Positions 1-8,692 of a stretch of 64,000 nt of DNA are shown here, piece by piece; positions within the stretch are counted from its first letter, which is position 1, and every line of letters begins with the position of its first letter. The notes beneath the pieces are model-generated. The model was given only the letters and a program-made list of their open reading frames with translations. It searched no databases and was not told the DNA's origin. The stretch is from contig NZ_CP054052.1 of assembly GCF_013283835.1 (NCBI RefSeq), forward strand, positions 3,286,001 through 3,350,000. The letters are read 5' to 3'. A program made the translations under genes and the position numbers. Origin of the DNA: Poseidonibacter lekithochrous. GTDB taxonomy: Bacteria > Campylobacterota > Campylobacteria > Campylobacterales > Arcobacteraceae.

Positions 1-819
1 AGATGGGAATACTGCCATTAAACCTTGAGATACTCCCCAGAAAACTGATAAACCAATAACTGATAAGAAGATTGTATTATTTGAGAAAATTGTATGAATA
101 TTTTTGGCTAATAATTTACCTTGAATGAACTCTTTTTTATCTAAAGATAGTTTTTCATTTTTCACATAAGAAGTTTTTACTCTTCTTAAAATAAATATAG
201 AAGTTAACATCTCTAATAAAGCAATAGGAGCAATATAATAAGTTAAAGATATTGTTGCATCAAGTAAGGCTTCTTTGCTGCTAAGGGCTTCTAAATTATT
301 TGATATATAAAAACTCTCAAAGAAAAAAGATCCACTACCTATACCAAATAAAATAGCAATAATTGAAATGGCTTGTAATGCAGAGTTTCCTTTTGCTAAG
401 TTTTTTTTACCCCAAATATCAAGAATAATACCGAACTTTGCAGGGGAATAAATAGCACTTTGAACAGCTAATAATACAAGATTGAACATTGCTAAATAAA
501 AGTTTCCACTCATATATGAAAATATCATTAAAACAGATAAAACAAATGATGAAATAGCCCCATAAACTAGGATATCTTTCTTATTATATTTATCAGATAG
601 ATAACCACTTAGAGTAAATAAAAGTAAGAATGGAATAATAATCATTGCATTAATTATTGAAATCCAAACAACTTGTTCACTTCCATCAAAAATTTTAAAA
701 GCTATGTTTTGTAAAAGTACTTTATGTGATACATCTACAACTGCATTACAAAAAACTACAAATAAAAATGCAAATTTTATTAAAACAATATTTCCTAGGT
801 TATCTTTTAATTTTCCCAT
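1..819 (-). CDS. MFS transporter domain resembling LplT / Aas lysophospholipid transporter (3' end outside window)
   Basis: An open frame starts at the ATG at 819 and runs off the left edge, so about 273 N-terminal residues are visible. They contain several hydrophobic helices and the classic MFS loop motif between helices 2 and 3 (LSGYLSDKYNKKDIL), followed by QSAIYSPAKFG, which I associate with the LplT lysophospholipid flippase family and with the MFS half of the fused Aas acyltransferase / acyl-ACP synthetase proteins. If it is the fused type, acyltransferase and AMP-ligase domains would follow outside the window. The ATG overlaps the stop of the upstream MerR gene by one base (TAATG) and has a strong AAGAAGGA ribosome binding site inside that gene, so the two are translationally coupled. 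The substrate is inferred from family resemblance only. Confidence 0.72.
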   Translation of the reverse strand, partial: MGKLKDNLGNIVLIKFAFLFVVFCNAVVDVSHKVLLQNIAFKIFDGSEQVVWISIINAMIIIPFLLLFTLSGYLSDKYNKKDILVYGAISSFVLSVLMIFSYMSGNFYLAMFNLVLLAVQSAIYSPAKFGIILDIWGKKNLAKGNSALQAISIIAILFGIGSGSFFFESFYISNNLEALSSKEALLDATISLTYYIAPIALLEMLTSIFILRRVKTSYVKNEKLSLDKKEFIQGKLLAKNIHTIFSNNTIFLSVIGLSVFWGVSQGLMAVFPS

Positions 820-1457
820 TATATATCCTTCTTAAATTCTTCTATTGTATGACGATTAAAAATATATGGTTTGAAAGAGTTTAGAATATCTAAAACTAAA
901 ATTTCAGGTAAAAATCCAGTTTTTTCTAATACTTTTGAACTAAGTTCTCTCTCTAACATAGCAAGTTTTTTACTTGTTTGTACATATTCATTAATAAGTT
1001 GTATTGAAATATCAAAACGTCTAAGCTCAGTAAATGTTTTAAGAACTTCTATTTCTGTTTTAAAATAGATCTCTTTATCATCAATTAAATCTAATTTTAT
1101 TGCTTCTTCAACATTTAAATCTAATAAATCTTTTTTTGATATTGGATTTTTTATTTCACTTGAAATCATTTGTATTGATTGAAGAATTAAATCTGCTCTA
1201 TCATCAAAATTTATATTGTAATAGTCAAATAATTCTTTAATATAATCAATTGAAAAACTCAAATTGTCTTTGAAGTATTTGATCATATTTAATACTGTAA
1301 TTGTGATTTCTGGATAATATTTCATATTTTTTGAAGTGCTTAGGCTATTTGGTAATAGACCTTTTTTATGATAAAAAGAGATTGTATGGTTGCTTAAAGC
1401 TGTTTGTTCAACCAATTCACTCATTTTATAGTAATTTTTATCATCAATAATTTTCAT
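819..1457 (-). CDS. MerR family transcriptional regulator
   Basis: 212 residues. The N-terminal part (about residues 8-75) is a MerR-type winged helix: MSELVEQTALSNHTISFYHKKGLLP followed by a Tyr-rich segment and IKYFKDNLSFSIDYIKELF. The C-terminal half is helical and has no cysteine cluster of the metal-sensing MerR type, so the signal is not evident. The gene is the first of a leftward pair with the MFS/LplT-like gene, which it overlaps by one base. Upstream lie a good promoter and two copies of a 13-bp inverted repeat that flank it, suggesting autoregulation. Ribosome binding site AAGGA sits 8 nt before the ATG. Regulation of membrane-lipid recycling is an inference from the neighbour. Confidence 0.85.
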   Translation of the reverse strand: MKIIDDKNYYKMSELVEQTALSNHTISFYHKKGLLPNSLSTSKNMKYYPEITITVLNMIKYFKDNLSFSIDYIKELFDYYNINFDDRADLILQSIQMISSEIKNPISKKDLLDLNVEEAIKLDLIDDKEIYFKTEIEVLKTFTELRRFDISIQLINEYVQTSKKLAMLERELSSKVLEKTGFLPEILVLDILNSFKPYIFNRHTIEEFKKDI

Positions 1458-1473
1458 TCTCTAATTCCTTAAA

Positions 1474-1550
1474 GTTAAGAGTTAAACTCTTTACTTTTAA
1501 AAGTATAGATAAATAAAAATAAAAAGTCAAGAGTTGAACTCTTTACTTTT
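1474..1550 (-). promoter_or_regulatory. merR promoter flanked by two 25-bp operator copies
   Basis: On the minus strand a promoter reads TTGACT (1525-1530), 17 bp, TATACT (1502-1507). Two near-identical 25-bp blocks (1474-1498 and 1526-1550) each contain the perfect inverted repeat AGAGTT-N-AACTCT (1478-1490 and 1530-1542). One covers the -35, the other the transcription start and leader. The centres are 52 bp apart, close to five helical turns. This is the likely binding site of the MerR-type product just downstream. The position outside the -35/-10 spacer suggests repression rather than the classic MerR underwinding mechanism. Confidence 0.72.
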
Positions 1551-1566
1551 TATATTTTTGGCAAAA

Positions 1567-2448
1567 TTATTTTGATTTTTTCTTGAAAGAATCTAATGAG
1601 AAGATAAGTAAAGCTATCCAAATCAGAGCAAAAGTAACTAACTTATCAAAGTTAAACTCTTCATTATAAACAAATACTGCAATCAAAAATGCAACTGTAG
1701 GACCAATATACTGGAAGAATCCTAAGGTTGCTAGTTTCATTCTTCGTGCAGCTCCATTAAATAAAAGAAGAGGTATTACGGTAATTAGACCTGTTAATGT
1801 AAGCATAAAAGATACATAAACTGTGCTATTTTGGATAAATGCAATTCCATCTGTATTTAATAAATAAAGTAAATACATTAGTGAGAAAGGAAGAAGAATA
1901 AGTACTTCTATGAATAATCCAGTAATAGAACCTAAGTTGATTTTCTTTCTTATAAGCCCATATAATCCAAAAGTTATAGCTAAAGATAAAGATAAAATAG
2001 GAATATGTCCTAGGGCAAAAAACTGATAAATTACAGCTAATGAAGCAATGGCTACTGCAATATTCTGATTTCTAGTCATTCTTTCATTTAAAAATAAAAA
2101 TCCTAAAAGTACATTAATCAAAGGATTAATATAATATCCCAAAGATGCCTCTAAAATCATATTATTTGAAATTGCCCAAATAAATATTAACCAGTTAGTT
2201 GAAGCAAATAAGGTTGAGAAGAATAAGTATTTTAATTTTTTTAAATCAACTATTGTGATTAAAAAAGATTGTAATTCTTTTTTAAAAAATAAAAAAGGTA
2301 AAAGAGTTAAAAATGAGAATATAACTCTATAAATAAGTACTTCAATGGGCTCAACTAAAGCTACTTGTTTGAAATAAATAGGTGAGATTCCACCCCAAAA
2401 TAAAAATGCAAATATTGCGTAAATTTGTCCTAATCTAGCTTCTGTCAA
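1567..2448 (-). CDS. rarD: RarD-type EamA/DMT family permease
   Basis: 293 residues with about ten predicted transmembrane helices and the RarD-like N-terminus (GQIYAIFAFLFWGGISPIYF) and FLNERMTRNQNIAV in the middle, typical of the RarD branch of the drug/metabolite transporter superfamily. The family name comes from a chloramphenicol-sensitivity phenotype; the physiological substrate is generally unknown. The start at 2448 is a TTG; a weak AAAGAG ribosome binding site lies 7 nt upstream and the alignment with the family N-terminus supports it. An extended -10 (TGGTATAGT) lies about 40 nt upstream. It stands alone between the merR operon and a histidine kinase. Confidence 0.88.
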   Translation of the reverse strand: MTEARLGQIYAIFAFLFWGGISPIYFKQVALVEPIEVLIYRVIFSFLTLLPFLFFKKELQSFLITIVDLKKLKYLFFSTLFASTNWLIFIWAISNNMILEASLGYYINPLINVLLGFLFLNERMTRNQNIAVAIASLAVIYQFFALGHIPILSLSLAITFGLYGLIRKKINLGSITGLFIEVLILLPFSLMYLLYLLNTDGIAFIQNSTVYVSFMLTLTGLITVIPLLLFNGAARRMKLATLGFFQYIGPTVAFLIAVFVYNEEFNFDKLVTFALIWIALLIFSLDSFKKKSK

Positions 2449-2542
2449 AATATACTCTTTAAAATAGTTTTTTGAAACTATACCACAATAAATAGATAAT
2501 TTTAGTAAATATAATTTATATTAAATTTATAATTATAAGAGT

Positions 2543-4237
2543 TTATATTTTCTTAAATTCTATAATAAACTCAACTCCATTATTTTCTTCACTATTACAA
2601 ATAATTCTACCAAAGAGTCTTAAATTAACAAGGTTATAAACAATATTCAAGCCTAATCCTGTTCCACCTTTATTTCTTTTTGTAGTAAAGAAAGGTTCAA
2701 ATATTTTATTAATATTTTCTTTTTTTATACCTTTTCCATTATCTTTATAAATTATAAAAATATATCCATCTTTTTCTTTACATTCAATAGTAATTTTTCC
2801 TATCTTTTTTTCACAAAAAGCATGAATTGTAGAGTTCATTATTAAGTTCGTAAGAAGCTGAGCAAATACCCCCGGATATGAATTTATTCTAATATTATCA
2901 TCCCCTAATATATCAACTTCAATTTGTGTTTTTTTAAGAATATTACTAAGACTTAAAATTGTTTCTTCAAAATAAGACTTTAAATTGAAACTTCGTTTTT
3001 CATCATTTGTTTGAGCAACTGATACTTTTTTAAAACTTTTAATTAAAGAGGCTGTTCTATTAAGATTTGAATAAATTAAATTTCCTATTTCTAGACCCTC
3101 TTCAATAAAATCTTCAAAATCTTTTTGAGTCATTTCATCTTTATCATATTTTATTTTTATCTCATCAGTAACTTTTAAAAAGTGACTAATACCAGTTAAT
3201 CCCACACCAAGAGGAGTATTAACTTCATGGGCAACTCCAGCAACTAAACCACCTAAGGAAGCTAGTTTTTCTGATTCTATTAATCTTTTTTGAGTTTGTT
3301 TGAGATTATCCAAAGACACTTCTAACTCTGTATTAGAATCTTCTAGTTCATTTTTTGTACTCTCTAAATTATTTATTGTCTCTTTTAGACTTAATCTCAT
3401 ACTATCTATATTTGAAGATAAAATATCTAGTTCATTATTTTCTTTTAATTGTAATTGACTATCTAAATCCCCATTTTTTATTTTACTTATATAGGTGATG
3501 ATTTTATTAAGAGGGCTTAAAATATTGTTGTTTATTAAAAGATACACCATAGCTAATAAAATAATTAGAAATGCACAAATAATAAAAGTGGTATTCAATG
3601 TATTTTTCTTATTTGCAAGAACCATATCTTCTATAGAAACAACCATTTCTAGAATTCCACCCACATCATTTAATTTCCAATCACGTTTAGGAGAACTCTC
3701 GATTGCATTATGACAAGACACACATGAAGGGGTTGAAAATATATCAGGGATAGCAACTCGTACACTATCTTTACCTTTATAAATTTCTCTTTTATAAAAG
3801 ACCTCATTTCTATTTTCTTCTAAAAAGGGAATAGAGTCTTTCTCAAAGTCATCTAATACTCTCCGTTCTCTAATAGGAAAAGGGTAATTACTATAGAACT
3901 TAACATATGTTCCTGAGTTTTGTTTATTTATATAAGTACTTAGTTCTTGCATCATAGTAGCGGGTAAAGGAACCATACCTTCTTTTCTTTGGGCAAAAAT
4001 ATCAATTTTAGCATTTGAGTATTTTGAGAGGACACTTACAATTTCATGATTATAATATTGTCTTAGATATTTATATTGAATAAGACTATTTTTAGAGTGA
4101 CTTACCGTAGCAGAAACAATATTAGTTTCATTTTTTACAATCAAGAAATTGTAAATTATTATGGACATAACAACAGTAATGATTAAAATTGGAAGAAGTA
4201 ATTGTTTTTTAATACTTTTTTTAGTCAAAGTCTTCAT
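2543..4237 (-). CDS. Membrane sensor histidine kinase with CxxCH (Tll0287-like/DUF3365) periplasmic domain
   Basis: 564 residues. A first membrane helix (about 13-31) is followed by a periplasmic domain of roughly 180 residues that ends with PSCVSCHNAIESSPKRDW. The CVSCH is a c-type heme-attachment motif of the kind seen in DUF3365/Tll0287-like sensors. A second helix (about 215-235), HAMP, a coiled coil and the kinase core follow: H-box GVAHEVNTPLG, N-box NLIMNSTIHAF, G1 DNGKGI and G2 GGTGLGLNIV. It probably phosphorylates a response regulator not located next to it. Ribosome binding site AAGGAAG precedes the ATG by 6 nt, and an extended -10 (TGCTATAAT, hexamer at 4268-4273) lies upstream. 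A redox or gas signal is inferred from the heme motif. Confidence 0.86.
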   Translation of the reverse strand: MKTLTKKSIKKQLLLPILIITVVMSIIIYNFLIVKNETNIVSATVSHSKNSLIQYKYLRQYYNHEIVSVLSKYSNAKIDIFAQRKEGMVPLPATMMQELSTYINKQNSGTYVKFYSNYPFPIRERRVLDDFEKDSIPFLEENRNEVFYKREIYKGKDSVRVAIPDIFSTPSCVSCHNAIESSPKRDWKLNDVGGILEMVVSIEDMVLANKKNTLNTTFIICAFLIILLAMVYLLINNNILSPLNKIITYISKIKNGDLDSQLQLKENNELDILSSNIDSMRLSLKETINNLESTKNELEDSNTELEVSLDNLKQTQKRLIESEKLASLGGLVAGVAHEVNTPLGVGLTGISHFLKVTDEIKIKYDKDEMTQKDFEDFIEEGLEIGNLIYSNLNRTASLIKSFKKVSVAQTNDEKRSFNLKSYFEETILSLSNILKKTQIEVDILGDDNIRINSYPGVFAQLLTNLIMNSTIHAFCEKKIGKITIECKEKDGYIFIIYKDNGKGIKKENINKIFEPFFTTKRNKGGTGLGLNIVYNLVNLRLFGRIICNSEENNGVEFIIEFKKI

Positions 4238-4289
4238 ACTATTCTTCCTTTTCTAAACCTTGTATTAATTATAGCAAAGAACTTATCAA

Positions 4290-4329
4290 CATATATTATA
4301 AAATAAAGAGAAAATAAATTCTCTTTATT
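4290..4329 (-). terminator. Rho-independent terminator after arsA
   Basis: A perfect 11-bp inverted repeat (4302-4312 with 4319-4329, 6-nt loop) is followed on the minus strand by TTTTAT. It lies 10 bases beyond the arsA stop and closes the regulator-arsC-arsD-arsA unit. Confidence 0.75.
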
Positions 4330-4339
4330 TTTGTAAAAA

Positions 4340-6106
4340 TTATATTAGTTTATTTAAAGTCTCTTCATTATTAATTTCTTGAGCAATCCAAGGTGAAAGA
4401 ACTAGATTTGAAGATAAATCATTTTTAATTTCATTTATATATTTTAATTCATTTAAACCTTTTTGACATAAAAGATTATTTGAACTATTTGTAAGTGCAA
4501 AACTTCTATTTACAACCCAAGAAAAAGGAGTAATCCCAGCTCTTTTTAGATCATCTTGTAAATCTTTTGCTTCATGAGTAGGAGTAGCTTCAGCAAGAGA
4601 TACTAATAAAATCTTAGTAAATTTATTATCTTTAATTCTAGGAATTAATGATGTTAATTCATCCCCAATTTCATTATTAGAATTTTTTAGAACTTCTTTA
4701 TGATATGCACTTGAAGCATCAAGTAAAAGTAAAGTATGTCCAGTTGGAGCAGTATCAAGTACTACAAATCTATCTGTAGCTTTTGCAACTGTTTTAGCAA
4801 AGGCTTCAAAAATTGCTATCTCTTCAATACAAGGAGAGCTTAACTCTTCTTTTAATAAAGCCATATCATCAGCACTTAACTTATTCACATTTTTAGAAAT
4901 CACATCATCAACATGTCTTTTAGTTTCAACTTTTGGGTCAATTTTTTCAATAATTAGATTTTCATTGTCTTGTTGAATATACTCTAAATGTGCCGCTGGA
5001 TCTGTAGTTGAAAGAGTAACTTTATGCCCTCTTTTAGCTAAAGTTGAAGCAATCATAGAAGCAATAGTAGTTTTACCTACTCCACCTTTTCCCATAGTCA
5101 TAATCAAACCACTTTTATCAGCTTCAAAAGATTTGATTAAATTTTCCCATGAATTAACTCCATGAAGTGAAATTTCTAAAGCAGAAGATAAAGCCTCTTT
5201 TACCCCTTCAAATTCACCTGCAATTTCTTCGTCTACTATACTTCTTAAACTTTTAACGCCAACAACACCATTTGGGTAAAAACCTATTTCTGTGTTATCT
5301 ATGTTTTGTAGGTTTGAAGAAATTGAAGAAATAGCTTCTTTTGATTTTAAAGAGAAAGCTTTTGAGATTTCATCTTCATCAGTACTTTTAAATACTCCAT
5401 TTATTACTAAATGTTGATTTTTCATACCTTGTTGTTTTAACTCATCACTTGCATTACTAGCTTCTAAAAGTGATAATTTCTCAGCACGTGAAACTAAAAT
5501 AAGAAGTGTTTTTTCTTTATCTTTTAAATTCTCAACTACATTATCATATAGTTTCTTATATTCAGAAAGTCCAGATACTGGTCCTAAACAAGAAGATCCA
5601 GTTTGATTATCAGCAATAAAATCATTCCAAGCAGAAGGTAATGCTAAAAGTCTTAAAGTATGTCCAGTAGGAGCAGTATCTAAAATAATATGGTCATAAG
5701 ATGAAACAATATCTTCATCTCCTACATATTTTGAAAACTCATTAAATCCTGCAATCTCAACAGTACAAGCCCCACTTAGTTGCTCTTCCATTTGATTAAT
5801 AGCTTCAGCAGGTAAAATACCTCTATAAGGCCCTACCATTTTCTCTTTATATTCATTTGCAGCAACAACTGGATTAATATTCATTGCAAATAAGTTATTC
5901 ACTTTATTTACTTGAACAGGTGTTGATTTTAATTTTGTATTTAATACCTCATCAAGATTTGATGCAGGGTCAGTTGAGATTAATAATACTTTTTTACCTT
6001 CATCAGCTAAGGCAACAGATATAGCACATGACATAGATGTTTTACCAACCCCTCCTTTTCCAGTGAAGAAAAGAAATTGAGGTATTTTTGAAAGTAAATT
6101 TTTCAT
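4340..6106 (-). CDS. arsA: Arsenite-transporting ATPase ArsA
   Basis: 588 residues, the usual length of the two-domain ArsA. Two P-loops are visible: GKGGVGKTS at residues 16-24 and GKGGVGKTT near residue 340. Two copies of the DTAPTGHTL signature lie one in each half. Three cysteines at about 114, 173 and 426 sit at the positions known to bind arsenite in E. coli ArsA (C113, C172, C422). The protein energises arsenite export with ArsB, which is encoded 3.5 kb upstream. It is the last gene of the unit; only one base separates it from arsD, so translation is probably coupled. Confidence 0.96.
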   Translation of the reverse strand: MKNLLSKIPQFLFFTGKGGVGKTSMSCAISVALADEGKKVLLISTDPASNLDEVLNTKLKSTPVQVNKVNNLFAMNINPVVAANEYKEKMVGPYRGILPAEAINQMEEQLSGACTVEIAGFNEFSKYVGDEDIVSSYDHIILDTAPTGHTLRLLALPSAWNDFIADNQTGSSCLGPVSGLSEYKKLYDNVVENLKDKEKTLLILVSRAEKLSLLEASNASDELKQQGMKNQHLVINGVFKSTDEDEISKAFSLKSKEAISSISSNLQNIDNTEIGFYPNGVVGVKSLRSIVDEEIAGEFEGVKEALSSALEISLHGVNSWENLIKSFEADKSGLIMTMGKGGVGKTTIASMIASTLAKRGHKVTLSTTDPAAHLEYIQQDNENLIIEKIDPKVETKRHVDDVISKNVNKLSADDMALLKEELSSPCIEEIAIFEAFAKTVAKATDRFVVLDTAPTGHTLLLLDASSAYHKEVLKNSNNEIGDELTSLIPRIKDNKFTKILLVSLAEATPTHEAKDLQDDLKRAGITPFSWVVNRSFALTNSSNNLLCQKGLNELKYINEIKNDLSSNLVLSPWIAQEINNEETLNKLI

Positions 6107-6107
6107 A

Positions 6108-6431
6108 TTAGAATTTTGCTACAAAAGAAGCTAGCCCAAGCTTTGAGCTTAATTGTGGAACTGATGGATAATCTTTTGAAAATACAAGTTCATCATCTAC
6201 AAAAAATAAAGGAAGAGAATCAACACCCTCTTCTTTTAATATTCTAGCAACTTCAGAATTTGCTACATACTCACCAGGTTCAGTAGTAAGTCCAAATCTA
6301 TTCACTTCAAATTTTGATTTATCAAGTGTATTTAAAAAGTTTGCTAGTTGAACTAATCTTGTATCAACATCTGTACCACATACACCAGTTGGACAACACA
6401 TAGCTGGGTCATATATTTTTAATATTTTCAT
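6108..6431 (-). CDS. arsD: Arsenite metallochaperone / repressor ArsD
   Basis: 107 residues with the diagnostic N-terminus: C12-C13 and C18 (DPAMCCPTGVCG) match the three cysteines through which ArsD passes As(III) to ArsA. No C-terminal vicinal cysteine pairs are present; such pairs occur in some ArsD proteins but are not needed for the chaperone function. The ATG overlaps the arsC stop by one base (TAATG), and arsA follows after a single base, fitting stoichiometric synthesis with its partner ATPase. Confidence 0.95.
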   Translation of the reverse strand: MKILKIYDPAMCCPTGVCGTDVDTRLVQLANFLNTLDKSKFEVNRFGLTTEPGEYVANSEVARILKEEGVDSLPLFFVDDELVFSKDYPSVPQLSSKLGLASFVAKF

Positions 6432-6832
6432 TATTTTAAAGCCTCAATAACTTTTGGAAGTAATACTTCTTCAATTTCAGAATATGTATCTTCAAAGGCA
6501 TCAAAACCTTTTCCATCTGGATCTTCAAATCCAACATGAATAACTTTTACTGCTTGTGGGAACATTGGACAAGTTTCATTTGCATGGTCACATACAGTTA
6601 CTACTAAATCATATTTATTATCAATAACTGTATCAATAGTTTTTGAATGATATGAATCACTCCAAATACCTTTTTTTGTTAATAACTCTTTTGCATTTGG
6701 GTTTACTCTACCACTTGCTTTTACACCTGATGAATCAGAAGAGATTCCGTCTAATTTAGCATTTATAAGTGCTTCAGCAATAATACTTCTACAAGAGTTT
6801 CCTGTACATAAAATTAAAACTTTCTTATCCAT
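6431..6832 (-). CDS. arsC: Arsenate reductase, thioredoxin-coupled (low-molecular-weight phosphatase fold)
   Basis: 133 residues. The active-site loop is C9-TGNSC-R15 (CX5R), as in low-molecular-weight tyrosine phosphatases. The redox pair C81/C88 (VCDHANETC) marks the thioredoxin-coupled ArsC type known from Staphylococcus and Bacillus rather than the glutaredoxin type. It reduces arsenate to arsenite in the cytoplasm, feeding ArsD/ArsA/ArsB. The gene follows the response-regulator gene after 10 bases with an AAAAGGA ribosome binding site and overlaps arsD by one base. Confidence 0.95.
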   Translation of the reverse strand: MDKKVLILCTGNSCRSIIAEALINAKLDGISSDSSGVKASGRVNPNAKELLTKKGIWSDSYHSKTIDTVIDNKYDLVVTVCDHANETCPMFPQAVKVIHVGFEDPDGKGFDAFEDTYSEIEEVLLPKVIEALK

Positions 6833-6842
6833 TTTTTTCCTT

Positions 6843-7976
6843 TTAAATCTGGGTATATTTTCTTGTTATCTTATCAATCTCTTCACTATGAAAAGATTGA
6901 AAATTATCTAATCTTTTTTCTTGTTCTATTAATTTTTCTTCTAACTCAAGGACTCTTTTTTTACTTTTTTCTAATTCCCAAAGAGTTTGTTGAGCACAAT
7001 CTACTCCATCATCTATTCTTTTTTGATATTCACAAATAAGTTTAAGATGACATTCTTCTTTTTCTTGATACTTATGAGCTAACTCATCATATTCTGATTT
7101 TATATGTTTACTCAATTGATCATTTTTAAAAGTGTTTGTTTTCATAGAAATTATATGTTTTTTTAATTTCAAAATTTCACTTTTATATTTTGTTGTTAAA
7201 GTAGCAAACTCTATATATTTTTCAATCTTACCTTTTATATTAACAATTGGTAATATAATTGAAAAAGTATAATAGACTTTTCCACTTTTTGTAATCTTTT
7301 TACGTTCACCACTCCATACTTTTCCAGTTGAAGTGCTTTTTTGCATTTCATCAAAATCTTTAAATCCAGAATCTTCTTCACTTATCATTTTATGTTTCAT
7401 ATGACAAAGTTCATCTAAATTATATTCAGAAGTAATCAAATATAAATCATTGGCATAAGTAATATAACCATCTAAAGCAATCTCACATACTAGATTTATT
7501 GAATCTAATATAGACATAAACTGTTTTAGTTCATACTCGTGTTTTTTAACATCATATTTACGTTGTTTCTCTTCCATTAATAAAGAAATAATTTTAAATG
7601 TTGTATTAAGTTGCATAGGCTTAGCAATATAATTTGTCACATTCAATTTAATTAACTTTAACAATAATTCTGAATTTTCAAAAGCTGTAGATATTAAAAC
7701 AGGAATTTCCCAATTTACTTTTCTAATTTTTTTTAGAAGGTCTAATCCATTCATTCTATCAAGATCAATATCTGTTAAAATTACATCTATCTCATTTTGA
7801 AATTCCACAAACTTTTCAAAGGCATCCATTCCATCTACTGCCACTATGACTTTAGATAAAAAACCATCAAATATTTCAAATGCTTCTGTTCTTGTTTTTT
7901 TATCACTCTCTACATACAAAATAGTTGTACCTTGTAGAAACTCTTTTTTAAAACTACACTCTAAGTCATTTTCCAT
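6843..7976 (-). CDS. Response regulator receiver-PAS-coiled-coil protein, first gene of the arsCDA unit
   Basis: 377 residues. The receiver domain is at about 14-135: acidic pair E/D in YVESDKK, phospho-acceptor Asp in ILTDIDLDRMNG, Lys in YIAKPM. A PAS-like domain follows (about 145-265, with DGYITYAND and KSGKVYYTF). The rest (about 265-377) is a charged coiled coil with no recognisable DNA-binding, kinase, GGDEF or EAL domain. It is therefore probably a signalling adaptor or single-domain output protein rather than a transcription factor. It is the first gene of the unit containing arsC, arsD and arsA and shares their promoter region. What it contributes to arsenic resistance is not evident. 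Confidence 0.8.
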   Translation of the reverse strand: MENDLECSFKKEFLQGTTILYVESDKKTRTEAFEIFDGFLSKVIVAVDGMDAFEKFVEFQNEIDVILTDIDLDRMNGLDLLKKIRKVNWEIPVLISTAFENSELLLKLIKLNVTNYIAKPMQLNTTFKIISLLMEEKQRKYDVKKHEYELKQFMSILDSINLVCEIALDGYITYANDLYLITSEYNLDELCHMKHKMISEEDSGFKDFDEMQKSTSTGKVWSGERKKITKSGKVYYTFSIILPIVNIKGKIEKYIEFATLTTKYKSEILKLKKHIISMKTNTFKNDQLSKHIKSEYDELAHKYQEKEECHLKLICEYQKRIDDGVDCAQQTLWELEKSKKRVLELEEKLIEQEKRLDNFQSFHSEEIDKITRKYTQI

Positions 7977-8019
7977 AATACTTCCATCGGATTTTAATTT
8001 TATTTAATTATTTTTTTAA

Positions 8020-8075
8020 ATTGTAGCACATACTAAATTAAAATAATTCTTAAATACCAATTAAATACCTTTTAA
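8020..8075 (-). promoter_or_regulatory. Activator-type promoter with three 11-bp direct repeats before the arsCDA unit
   Basis: Read on the minus strand, three consecutive 11-bp repeats (8065-8075, 8054-8064, 8043-8053) share the pattern TTAA-N2-GGTAT, the last being degenerate (TTAAGAATTAT). They end exactly 17 bp before a -10 hexamer TACAAT (8020-8025), in the place of a -35 that otherwise looks poor. Tandem 11-bp repeats on the -35 are typical of OmpR/PhoB-family activators. No ArsR box is seen here, unlike arsB and arsR. Confidence 0.55.
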
Positions 8076-8137
8076 ATGGTAGATGATACATATTATTAAC
8101 AATAAATAACTTTTATATATTTTTATAAAATCTTATT

Positions 8138-8689
8138 TTATATAACTGATACTCCTTCTAATAATATTTTAAACCCTAAGATTATTAATATTATTCCACC
8201 GAGATATTCTGCTTTATCTTCTAGGAAACCACCTAAAAACTTCCCAATATAAACAGCTATTACACATAAAACAAAAGTAATAGCAGTGATTAGAGAAACT
8301 GCATATAATATATCTGTTTCATTAAATGAAAATGTAATACCAACAGCTAAAGCATCTATGCTTGTAGCAATTGCTAAAATTAGTAAAGTTTTATTTTTTA
8401 AATCCTTTACTTCATCTTCAAAATTATCTTCTCTTGCTTCTTGTATCATTCTGTATCCAAGATATACAAGAATTATAAATGCAATATAATGGTCAATACT
8501 ATCTACAAAAGAAGCAAATAGATTTCCCATAAAAAAACCAAGTAAAGGCATTAGCCCTTGGAATATTCCAAAGAATAATGCAATTTTTATTACATCAAAA
8601 AAATTAATATTTTTATATTTACTTCCACTTGCTATTGATACTGCAACTGAGTCCATTGCAAGGGCTACTGCTATTAAAATTAACTCCAA
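8138..8689 (-). CDS. mntP: Manganese efflux pump MntP
   Basis: 183 residues, normal for MntP (formerly YebN), with six predicted membrane helices in two inverted halves. The conserved acidic residues are present in VALAMDSVAVS and ATSIDALAVGITF. It exports Mn(II) across the inner membrane. The start is a TTG at 8689; the first ATG would delete the first helix. The arsB stop is only three bases upstream, so the gene is the second of an arsB-mntP pair and should respond to ArsR. This pairing is unusual and I know no standard explanation for it. Confidence 0.88.
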   Translation of the reverse strand: MELILIAVALAMDSVAVSIASGSKYKNINFFDVIKIALFFGIFQGLMPLLGFFMGNLFASFVDSIDHYIAFIILVYLGYRMIQEAREDNFEDEVKDLKNKTLLILAIATSIDALAVGITFSFNETDILYAVSLITAITFVLCVIAVYIGKFLGGFLEDKAEYLGGIILIILGFKILLEGVSVI

Positions 8690-8692
8690 ACT

